Shown: piece after piece, positions 1-5,513 of the stretch
How the letters are laid out: every line of letters starts with the position of its first letter
Position numbering within the stretch: position 1 is the first letter of the stretch
Source: an uncultured Flavobacteriales bacterium
Lineage (GTDB): Bacteria; Bacteroidota; Bacteroidia; Flavobacteriales_D; Sanyastnellaceae
Length of the DNA: 5,513 nt
Direction: 5' to 3'
Assembly (NCBI GenBank): GCA_937890245.1
Contig: CALACF010000440.1
Coordinates: 1-5,513, forward strand
The notes under the pieces: model-generated
Told to the model about the DNA's origin: nothing
Database searches by the model: none
What the model saw: the letters and a program-made list of their open reading frames with translations, nothing else
Program-made: the position numbers and the translations under genes

Positions 1-211
1 CCGCATCCGAGGATCCGAGCAGGCACTGGTACGTTCCCGTTTCAACGCTGCGCGGGTCAACGCCGACGCCAGAAGTTGAATTGGCCTGGGGGTCCGAATC
101 GACAAGCAAGGTCTTGAACTCGAGCGCGCCCAAGCTGGCCCCGAGATTGATGGCGGTCGTGGTCTTGCCGACGCCGCCTTTTTGATTCGCTACTGCAATG
201 ATCTTTGCCAT
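1..211 (-). CDS. parA: ParA/Soj-family chromosome partitioning ATPase, N-terminal part (truncated by window edge)
   Basis: The minus-strand reading frame starts at the ATG at 211-209 and stays open to the left edge, giving 70 codons. It is cut by the window and not visibly broken. The protein begins MAKIIAVANQ and runs straight into the deviant Walker A motif KGGVGKTT (residues 11-18), whose first Lys marks the ParA/MinD/Soj class. The Walker A' segment LLVDSDPQANS follows at residues 35-45. Known for the family: ATP-dependent dimers bind DNA non-specifically and, with ParB bound at parS, segregate replication origins. The N-terminus lacks the extra DNA-binding domain of plasmid P1-type ParA proteins, so a chromosomal Soj-like type is more likely. 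Its start lies 16 bp after the stop of the upstream hydrolase, which suggests cotranscription. No Shine-Dalgarno is visible. I infer that parB follows beyond the left edge, but this cannot be seen. Confidence 0.95.
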   Translation of the reverse strand, partial: MAKIIAVANQKGGVGKTTTAINLGASLGALEFKTLLVDSDPQANSTSGVGVDPRSVETGTYQCLLGSSDA

Positions 212-227
212 GGCTTCGTAATAGTTT

Positions 228-920
228 TCAGGTGATTGAAATGGATTGGCCTATTTCCAGCAAGTCCAGAACGCAACCGGACGCCGCAAATTGGGCGGTG
301 GCCGCATCGCGGTCAATTTCGATGGGAGGGAAGGTGTCGTAATGGCAGCCGATGATCTGTTTACACGACACCATATTGGCGGCTATGCAGGCGTCGGCAA
401 CGCCCATGGTGTAACAGTCGCCGATGGGAAGGATCGCCAAATCCACAGGCCAATGCCTGCCGATCAGTTCCATCTCCATCGTCAGGGCCGTGTCGCCCGC
501 GCAGTAAATTCTCGAGCCTCCGCCCGACTCGATTACAAAGCCCATCGCTTCACCGCCAGCCGCACCGTCGGGCATGGTCGACGAGTGAACAGCAGCCACC
601 GATCGCACGCGAAAATCACCACCACCAAGACCCACGACCCCGCCGTGATTCATGGGCATCAACTGCTCGACTCCCAAAGCTCCAAACCAATTGCAAACTT
701 CAAAGCCAGCAACGATAGGTGCTCCGCATCGAAGCGAGATTTCCTCTGCATCCTCCACGTGATCGGCGTGTCCATGGGTCAGTAAAATGTGCGTGGGCTC
801 CAGTGCATCCACGGCAACGTGCGCCGCAGCTGGATTCGACCGGATAAACGGATCAATCAGCAAGCTCGTTTTGCCAAATGCAATGCCAAAGCAGCTATGT
901 CCGTAGTAGGTGATTTCCAT
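228..920 (-). CDS. UPF0173-type metal-dependent hydrolase, metallo-beta-lactamase fold
   Basis: This is a 230-residue protein beginning MEITYYGHSCF, the usual opening of the UPF0173/YtkL-like group of the metallo-beta-lactamase superfamily. The metal-binding motif THGHADH lies at residues 48-54 (H49, H51, D53, H54). Further likely ligands are H112 in VHSS, D143 in AGDT and H193 in CHYDTFP. All positions expected for a dinuclear zinc hydrolase are therefore present, and the length is normal for the group. There is no signal peptide, so it should be cytoplasmic. The substrate of this group is not established and I do not assign one. An in-frame ATG at 953-951 would add 11 residues (MLARPNYLWLG). 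I prefer 920 because the family normally starts at the first beta strand. No Shine-Dalgarno precedes either start. The gene sits between a PUR-domain gene and parA on the same strand. Confidence 0.93.
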   Translation of the reverse strand: MEITYYGHSCFGIAFGKTSLLIDPFIRSNPAAAHVAVDALEPTHILLTHGHADHVEDAEEISLRCGAPIVAGFEVCNWFGALGVEQLMPMNHGGVVGLGGGDFRVRSVAAVHSSTMPDGAAGGEAMGFVIESGGGSRIYCAGDTALTMEMELIGRHWPVDLAILPIGDCYTMGVADACIAANMVSCKQIIGCHYDTFPPIEIDRDAATAQFAASGCVLDLLEIGQSISIT

Positions 921-942
921 GCCCAACCAAAGGTAATTGGGC
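921..942 (-). other. Short inverted repeat abutting the hydrolase start codon
   Basis: GCCCAA at 921-926 and TTGGGC at 937-942 are perfect 6-bp inverted arms around a 10-nt loop. In the transcript the hairpin would end directly against the AUG at 920 and occupy the ribosome-binding region. There is no U-tract, so it is not a terminator. It may be chance, or it may modulate translation. If the alternative start at 953 were used, it would lie within the coding sequence. Confidence 0.35.
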
Positions 943-976
943 CGGGCGAGCACGGGCGGGCGTTCGGCAAAAACAC

Positions 977-985
977 TTATCCACA
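977..985 (+). promoter_or_regulatory. Consensus DnaA-box sequence
   Basis: TTATCCACA is an exact match to the strong DnaA-binding consensus TTATNCACA. It lies in the 69-bp gap between the PUR-domain gene and the hydrolase, three genes from the visible part of parA's 5' end. By simple arithmetic an exact copy of this 9-mer is expected about 0.04 times in both strands of a window this size, so chance is not excluded. A cluster of boxes would be needed to call an origin, and only one one-mismatch copy (1370-1378) is seen nearby. Confidence 0.35.
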
Positions 986-989
986 GCCG

Positions 990-1304
990 TCACCCTTCGT
1001 GTTGGCCTTCTTCTTGGGCTTGATATTCCTCCGAATTTTGCAACTCGGCAATATGTTCCAAGGCGTCGATAAATCCCTCACGGAATTTCTCAAAATCCTC
1101 CTTGTACAGAAAGACCTTGTGCTTCTCATACGTCACATCCCCAGATGAATGCGTGTGCCGCTTGCTCTCGGTAATTGTCAAATACAGGTCCTTGCCCCGC
1201 GTCGAACGCACGTCAAAAAAATAGGTTCTTTTCCCCGCACGTACTGCGTTCGTGTGCACACTATCCTCACGTCTCACCCCTTTAAAATCTCCGTCGCCTC
1301 CCAT
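990..1304 (-). CDS. PUR-alpha-like DNA/RNA-binding protein, DUF3276 family
   Basis: This small protein of 104 residues matches the Bacteroidota DUF3276 (PUR-domain) pattern. Residues 21-49 carry VRAGKRTYFFDVRSTRGKD followed by LYLTITESKR. Residues 59-78 carry YEKHKVFLYKEDFEKF followed by REGF. The C-terminal tail (about 90-104) is acidic and Gln-rich. Relatives such as Borrelia BpuR bind single-stranded nucleic acids; applying that activity here is inference from the family. The ATG at 1304-1302 is chosen because family similarity starts shortly after it and it follows an A-rich stretch, the kind of initiation context common in Bacteroidota. The frame stays open upstream to 1553, but that part is antisense to the adhesin's coding sequence and is Cys/Trp-rich and implausible. 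The gene follows the adhesin by 94 bp and precedes the hydrolase by 69 bp, all on one strand. Confidence 0.9.
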   Translation of the reverse strand: MGGDGDFKGVRREDSVHTNAVRAGKRTYFFDVRSTRGKDLYLTITESKRHTHSSGDVTYEKHKVFLYKEDFEKFREGFIDALEHIAELQNSEEYQAQEEGQHEG

Positions 1305-1398
1305 TTTTATTCTGCCTTTTCTGCCAATTTTACCGCGACCAGGCGCAGTTTCGACCGGTACAATGTAGGTCATCCACACAGCACATCTGCAGCAACCC

Positions 1399-4101
1399 TC
1401 ACCTAAACAGCAAAATAGTCCCCTGATACTCGGCCGGCATCTTGATTTGGTCCTCCATCCAAGCCCGATATGAGTACAGCCCATCCGGCACGTAATGCTC
1501 GCCCAAATTTCCATTGAGTGAAACATGGCCCAGCCAAGGCTCGTCGGCGTCAAAAGTCTCGAACACCTTTTCGCCCCACCGGTTGAATACTTGTAAATGG
1601 TAGCTCGTCAGCCCCGTTGTCAATGGCATCCAAGCATCGTTGATGCCGTCGTTGTTGGGCGTAAAGGAGTTCGGCGCATAAAATAACGAGCCACTCACCG
1701 CGACCTGCCCCTGTGCCACATCTGTACAGCCAAAGTCGTTCATAACCGTTTGCGTTACGTAGAACAGTCCGCCTTCCATGTAGTCGTAATACAGATCCGG
1801 CGCCGTGCTCGACCCCCCGTCGCCAAAGCTGTAGAACACCTGATTCGCTCCAATACTCAGGTCGGTCACTTCAACTGTCGACTCGAGAATATTTACCGCA
1901 TTTGGCTCCACATCAAAGCCCGCCTGGGGTGAGGGTGAGACCGTAATCACATCCGACAATGTCAACGCCAGTTCCTTCGCACACGCCCCACCTGTGGACA
2001 TTTCAAGGGTGACCGTGTAGTTGCCTGGCGCGAGGTAATTGTGGTTCGGGGTGGGAGAGGTGCTTGTGGATCCGTCGCCGAAATACCAGAAATAGGATGT
2101 CACGGTGGAGGTCGTCGACTGGTTCTGGAAAGAGACCGGATGCGGCGGACAGCCACTGGGCGGTCCCGCTTCAAAACTGATTGTAGGATCGGCAATTATC
2201 TCGACCCACTCCGTGTGGCTTTGCTCGCATTCGCCTGCGGTGACAAGGAGCTCAACCTCATAGACCCCTGGGGCTTCATAGATCAATTGGGATACAGACG
2301 CGCCTAAAACTTCTGCAGAAGCAGCACCACCAAATGACCACGAATAAAGAGCCTGCTGGTCCACAACGCCTCCAACCGACAAGCCGAAATTGTGGGAGGA
2401 AAAGCAATCGGGTGGGGGTGGATTGAACCAAGGGTTCAGCAACCAGGACACCTGGAAAATCTGGGTGGCTGTGTCGGGGCAGTGGTAGGTACCCTCTACG
2501 ATCAGCGTCACTTCGTAATGACCCGTATCGGGGTAGGTAAACGAGGGGAAATTATCGAAGCTCACGTCGAAGTCTCCAGGCAGGCCGAAATCCCATATCG
2601 AAGCTGTTCCGTTGTCCGAGTCCTGAACAAAGTCAAATGAAAATCCCGCACAGAAATCTTCTTGGGGCAAGATCACTGCCGTGGGCGGGCCCGGATCTAC
2701 AAAGTCAAACGCGCCTTCACCGACACAGCCGTTTTCAGTCGCCGTGACCGAAGCCACAACGATTCCATCTTGGAAGAAAATGCCCGTAGGAGACGTCAAG
2801 TTGGAAAACTGCGGCAGGGCTTGCGGTCCGAAGTCCCATATCAAATCGGCCTCGGGGTAGGGCGTCACGGTTGAAAAGTTGTAAAATTCCTGGCCTGCGC
2901 CCGCACAGTCATAATCGTCAATTTGCAAACTGGGAACAGGCGGTGAAAACACCTCGTACACCTCCTCGGAAACATCCTCACAAGGCCAGCCTGGATTGGC
3001 CGTTAGCGTCACCGTATAGCTTCCCGGTGCCGGAAAAGCAAAGGTCGGCGACGTCAAATTCGATGTGTCAGAATCGATTCCCGCTACACCGAAATCCCAC
3101 AAAAAGAACGTCGCGTTCAACGAGGACTGCGTGAAGGTCAAAGACTCGCCGATGCACAGCTGGGAAAGGTCTTGATTCGCCACAGCACTGATGATGTTTG
3201 GGTCGCAAATCGTTACGTTGAACTGAAAATCCCGATTGCTTGTGCTGAGCAGGAGGCCATTCCGCCATTCTTCGACACATATACCGACCACGTATTGGCC
3301 TGCAGCGGTTGGCGTGCCCGTCATCAAACCTGTAACTGGGTCGATCGCAAATTGCGGGTCGGCCGTCACCGGGTTGGTCGCACCAAAGCCCGCCGCCCAG
3401 TTTACTGTATTGTAAGGTGGAGCAGACGGCGTCGGCGCGGGGTTGTCCGGTGAGGCGCCGTGCAAGGGCGTACAGAAGGTATAGACAAGCGAGTCACCAT
3501 CAACGTCCGTTGCACTGTGGTCGAACGCGAACTCAAAGCTGGCGCACAGCGCCACCGGCGGCAAACTGTTGAATGTGGGGCTGGAGTTGGCATCGCTGGT
3601 CAGCTCAGTGCCTGGAATCTGCGTGGTGAAAGTCGCACCGGCGTCCTCAGGGTTGACCAAATTGATGATCGACGGGTTGCGGCAACAGCGCTGATAGGCC
3701 AATGTGTATCCGCCAGGCTGGGCTGGCAACCAAGCGCTTGTCGTGTAAACAGCTTTCTCAACGCACACGTCGGGAGGTGGCGTTCCGCAGGGGTTCGTCA
3801 AAATGACGGGCACAATCGACACATTGGTGAAGGACAGTGGGACTTCCAACTGCTCGACCACCCCGTTGTTATCGAAGATGCCCACGCGGGCGTAGTCGTC
3901 GAATCCCGTGCCATTCACGTTTGCCGGTCCGCAGTCTCGGTACACCGTCAGACGAATCTGGTAGATGCCGCCGCCTTGATCAGTGTATGAAATCTCGCCG
4001 CCCACAATATGCGTTGCGCTCAATCTACCCGCACCAAATGCCGTGAAAAGCAGTCCGAGAAGAAGCGATAATATGAGCTTTGATCGCAGGTTGATTGGCA
4101 T
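1399..4101 (-). CDS. Secreted PKD-repeat protein with gliding-motility/T9SS C-terminal domain
   Basis: This is a 900-residue surface or secreted protein. Residues 1-29 form a signal peptide: basic Arg/Lys near the start, a Leu-rich core LILSLLLGLLF, and likely cleavage after LSA. Mature THIVGGEISY opens a Cys-rich N-terminal domain typical of large Bacteroidota exoproteins, with YRDC at 54-57 and QRCCRN at 137-142. Residues about 190-298 look like a cadherin/Ig-type module (DVDGDSL, then TGLMTGTPTAAGQY). Six PKD-type repeats follow. Their WDFG-like cores start at residues 335, 422, 503, 588, 672 and 757, a spacing of 81-87. Only the last two carry the canonical FGDG. The end (about 807-900) is the gliding-motility-associated C-terminal domain (TIGR04131/CHU_C type), with YAPNSFTPNNDGIND at 808-822, VFNRWGEKVFE at 838-848 and GTILLFR at the terminus. 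In known relatives this domain directs T9SS export. A role in adhesion or a surface matrix is inference; the ligand is unknown. The start at 4101 is placed at the signal peptide. An ATG at 4125 would add 8 residues. No Shine-Dalgarno is visible. Confidence 0.93.
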   Translation of the reverse strand: MPINLRSKLILSLLLGLLFTAFGAGRLSATHIVGGEISYTDQGGGIYQIRLTVYRDCGPANVNGTGFDDYARVGIFDNNGVVEQLEVPLSFTNVSIVPVILTNPCGTPPPDVCVEKAVYTTSAWLPAQPGGYTLAYQRCCRNPSIINLVNPEDAGATFTTQIPGTELTSDANSSPTFNSLPPVALCASFEFAFDHSATDVDGDSLVYTFCTPLHGASPDNPAPTPSAPPYNTVNWAAGFGATNPVTADPQFAIDPVTGLMTGTPTAAGQYVVGICVEEWRNGLLLSTSNRDFQFNVTICDPNIISAVANQDLSQLCIGESLTFTQSSLNATFFLWDFGVAGIDSDTSNLTSPTFAFPAPGSYTVTLTANPGWPCEDVSEEVYEVFSPPVPSLQIDDYDCAGAGQEFYNFSTVTPYPEADLIWDFGPQALPQFSNLTSPTGIFFQDGIVVASVTATENGCVGEGAFDFVDPGPPTAVILPQEDFCAGFSFDFVQDSDNGTASIWDFGLPGDFDVSFDNFPSFTYPDTGHYEVTLIVEGTYHCPDTATQIFQVSWLLNPWFNPPPPDCFSSHNFGLSVGGVVDQQALYSWSFGGAASAEVLGASVSQLIYEAPGVYEVELLVTAGECEQSHTEWVEIIADPTISFEAGPPSGCPPHPVSFQNQSTTSTVTSYFWYFGDGSTSTSPTPNHNYLAPGNYTVTLEMSTGGACAKELALTLSDVITVSPSPQAGFDVEPNAVNILESTVEVTDLSIGANQVFYSFGDGGSSTAPDLYYDYMEGGLFYVTQTVMNDFGCTDVAQGQVAVSGSLFYAPNSFTPNNDGINDAWMPLTTGLTSYHLQVFNRWGEKVFETFDADEPWLGHVSLNGNLGEHYVPDGLYSYRAWMEDQIKMPAEYQGTILLFR

Positions 4102-4197
4102 AAGTCGACAAGATCGTGAAAACATCCGTAATGGAAACCCAAAATGTGGGCGGAGGTTGCGCGGGGTGTGCGCAGTTATGGCCGAAGTTTGCGCCGC
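4102..4197. promoter_or_regulatory. Divergent intergenic region between adhesin and helicase genes
   Basis: These 96 bp separate the start codons of two genes pointing apart, so by position they should hold promoters for both. I compared them with the Bacteroidota consensus (TTTG, about 19 bp, TAnnTTTG) and found no convincing match on either strand. Neither start has a Shine-Dalgarno. If the helicase starts at the alternative ATG 4144 (see that entry), the gap shrinks to 42 bp. Confidence 0.4.
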
Positions 4198-5513
4198 ATG
4201 AACGAAGAAGAAGAGATCAAGGCGGAAGTTACGCCTGAAGCGACGCAAGACGCGACGCAAGAAGCTGCGGAGGAAGTGACGCCAGAAGAGCCCCAGGGTT
4301 GCTATTTTGATGAGTTGCCACTCGATGATACCATCCTTGACGGACTTGACTCGATGGGCTTTGACAAGGCGACGCCGATACAGGCGATGGCCATTCCCCA
4401 TGTGATTGAAGGACGCGACGTGATCGGAATTGCACAAACGGGCACGGGCAAGACGGCCGCGTTCGTTCTGCCGGTGATGCACAATATTGTGCGCGGCGAA
4501 GGCGACCACGTCAAGGTGCTGATCATCACGCCGACACGCGAGCTCGCGATGCAGATCGACCAGGCCATCGAAGGTTTTGGGTATTATGCCGGCACTTCTT
4601 CTGTCGCCATTTACGGCGGCGGATCGGGCCAGGATTTTGACCGGGAGAAGAAGGCGCTCAAGACGGGTGCCGATATCGTCATCGTGACACCAGGACGGAT
4701 GCTTTCGCATTTAAGCCTTGGATACGTTGATTTTTCGAAACTCGAGACCTTGATTTTGGATGAGGCCGACCGCATGCTCGACATGGGCTTCCTCGGCGAC
4801 ATCAACCGCATTGTCGAGCATTGCAATCCGAAACGGCAGACACTGCTCTTTTCGGCCACCATGCCCGAGCGCATCAAAACGCTCGCCGGCACCATGCTGA
4901 CCGATCCGGTAACCATCCAGATTGCCTTGAGCAAGCCCGCTGAAAATGTGGTGCAGGTGGCCTACCCCGTCCACGAGGACAGCAAGCCCCAGTTATTGGT
5001 GCATCTGCTAAAAGACCGCGACTTAAAGAGCGTACTCGTCTTTTCGAGCCGGAAGCGTTCCGTAAATATCATTGCGGGTTCGTTGAAAAAGGCCGGCGTC
5101 AACGTCGGCACAATCAGCTCGGACCTCGAGCAGAAGCAGCGCGAAGAAACCCTGCGCAACTTCCGAAACCGGAAAATCACAATCTTGGTCGCCACAGACG
5201 TGGTGAGCCGAGGCATCGACATCGACAACATCGAGCTGGTCGTCAACTATGACGTCCCGCCAAACGAAGAGGATTACGTACACCGGATTGGTCGAACAGC
5301 ACGGGCTTCACGCTCGGGCATGGCGATCACGTTGATCAAGCCCGACGAGTTCTTCAACTTCTCCAAGATTGAGAAGCTGATTGGGTCTGAAGTCCGGAAG
5401 ATGCCAATGCCTGCCGAACTCGGCGAAGGGCCGACATACGACCCGAACTTCCGAGGAAGTGGCGGCCGTGGTGGCCGTGGTGGCGGCGGTGGCGGTGGTC
5501 GTGGTGGTCGTCA
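4198..5513 (+). CDS. DEAD-box ATP-dependent RNA helicase with Gly/Arg-rich tail (truncated by window edge)
   Basis: The frame is open for 438 codons to the right edge with no stop. The helicase motifs are present in order: Q-motif region (F55 to Q62), Walker A AQTGTGKT (79-86), Ia PTRELA (112-117), Ib TPGR (164-167), DEAD (188-191), SAT (219-221), IV VLVFSSRK (279-286), V ATDVVSRGID (332-341) and VI HRIGRTAR (362-369). It should unwind short RNA duplexes using ATP; RNA partners (ribosome assembly, mRNA decay, cold response) cannot be told from sequence. An acidic, Thr/Gln/Glu-rich leader (1-35) precedes the core. From residue 420 a Gly/Arg (RGG-like) tail begins, a common RNA-binding extension, and it is cut by the window. 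The segment that is usually HGD or HSD reads SSD (307-309). I chose ATG 4198 because the acidic leader is typical. An in-frame ATG at 4144 would add 18 residues and has a more A-rich upstream context, so the start is uncertain. It diverges from the adhesin gene. Confidence 0.95.
   Translation, partial: MNEEEEIKAEVTPEATQDATQEAAEEVTPEEPQGCYFDELPLDDTILDGLDSMGFDKATPIQAMAIPHVIEGRDVIGIAQTGTGKTAAFVLPVMHNIVRGEGDHVKVLIITPTRELAMQIDQAIEGFGYYAGTSSVAIYGGGSGQDFDREKKALKTGADIVIVTPGRMLSHLSLGYVDFSKLETLILDEADRMLDMGFLGDINRIVEHCNPKRQTLLFSATMPERIKTLAGTMLTDPVTIQIALSKPAENVVQVAYPVHEDSKPQLLVHLLKDRDLKSVLVFSSRKRSVNIIAGSLKKAGVNVGTISSDLEQKQREETLRNFRNRKITILVATDVVSRGIDIDNIELVVNYDVPPNEEDYVHRIGRTARASRSGMAITLIKPDEFFNFSKIEKLIGSEVRKMPMPAELGEGPTYDPNFRGSGGRGGRGGGGGGGRGGR
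4240..4262 (+). repeat. Two-copy tandem repeat in the helicase leader
   Basis: GCGACGCAAGA occurs at 4240-4250 and again at 4252-4262, a 12-bp period equal to four codons. It encodes ATQD then ATQE in the acidic N-terminal leader and keeps the frame. It looks like a recent small in-frame duplication in a disordered region. Confidence 0.7.
5461..5513 (+). repeat. GGY/CGT low-complexity repeat encoding the RGG-like helicase tail
   Basis: From here to the window edge every complete codon is GGC, GGT or CGT, encoding only Gly and Arg with the pattern GGRGGRGGG, then a run of Gly, then RGGR. The DNA is a nearly pure GGN tract and is likely prone to length change. It continues past the edge, so its full length is unknown. 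Confidence 0.8.

Noticed and set aside
246..785. Plus-strand open frame of 179 residues
   Set aside because: It is antisense to the hydrolase, which has full family motifs. The translated product is low-quality and resembles nothing.
965..989. CGGC...GCCG inverted repeat after the PUR-domain gene as a terminator
   Set aside because: The stem is only 4 bp with a 17-nt loop and no following U-tract, so it does not support a rho-independent terminator.
1325..1332. Possible Bacteroidota -7 element (TAAAATTG on the minus strand) ahead of the PUR-domain gene
   Set aside because: It matches TAnnTTTG with one mismatch, but the -33 position reads GTCG instead of TTTG, and it lies only about 20 bp from the start codon. 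Too weak to call a promoter.
1359..1367. TACAATGTA near-palindrome as an operator
   Set aside because: Arms of 4 bp are expected by chance, and no regulator gene is visible nearby.
1305..1553. Upstream extension of the PUR-domain frame by 83 residues
   Set aside because: It overlaps the conserved C-terminal domain of the adhesin on the same strand in another frame, is Cys/Trp-rich, and shows no family similarity before about codon 84.
4184..4191. GAAGTTTG as a -7 promoter element for the helicase
   Set aside because: One mismatch to TAnnTTTG, no -33 partner, and only 6 bp before the ATG.
4102..4710. N-terminal extension of the adhesin frame by 203 residues
   Set aside because: It is antisense to the helicase coding sequence, has no recognisable domain, and would bury the clear signal peptide that starts at 4101.

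Overview
The window reads as ordinary chromosomal DNA from a member of the Bacteroidota. The strongest marker is a secreted protein with an N-terminal 'THIVGGE' domain, six PKD-type repeats and a gliding-motility-type C-terminal domain, an architecture known from this phylum and exported by the type IX secretion system (T9SS). A DUF3276/PUR-domain protein of the Bacteroidota type and the near absence of Shine-Dalgarno sequences agree with this. GC content looks moderate to high by eye (not computed), so a GC-richer lineage than classical Flavobacterium is likely. I cannot place it lower.

Layout: four genes lie on the minus strand. Read in transcription order (right to left) they are a 900-residue T9SS-exported PKD adhesin-like protein (4101 to 1399), a 104-residue PUR-alpha-like DUF3276 protein (1304 to 990), a UPF0173-type metallo-beta-lactamase-fold hydrolase (920 to 228), and the first 70 codons of a ParA/Soj partition ATPase (211 to the window edge). 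On the plus strand, diverging from the adhesin gene across 96 bp, is a DEAD-box RNA helicase (4198 to the right edge) with a Gly/Arg-rich tail cut off by the window end.

The hydrolase and parA are 16 bp apart and probably cotranscribed. The PUR-domain gene lies 69 bp upstream of the hydrolase and may belong to the same unit. The adhesin is functionally separate, and the helicase is a stand-alone housekeeping gene as far as can be seen. No gap longer than about 100 bp lacks a gene.

I found no RNA gene, CRISPR array, insertion sequence, prophage or defence system, and no clearly new system. The points most worth a second look are a perfect consensus DnaA box in the PUR/hydrolase gap with a one-mismatch copy in the previous gap, both close to parA; the PUR-hydrolase-parA neighbourhood; and some smaller oddities in the helicase and the hydrolase leader.
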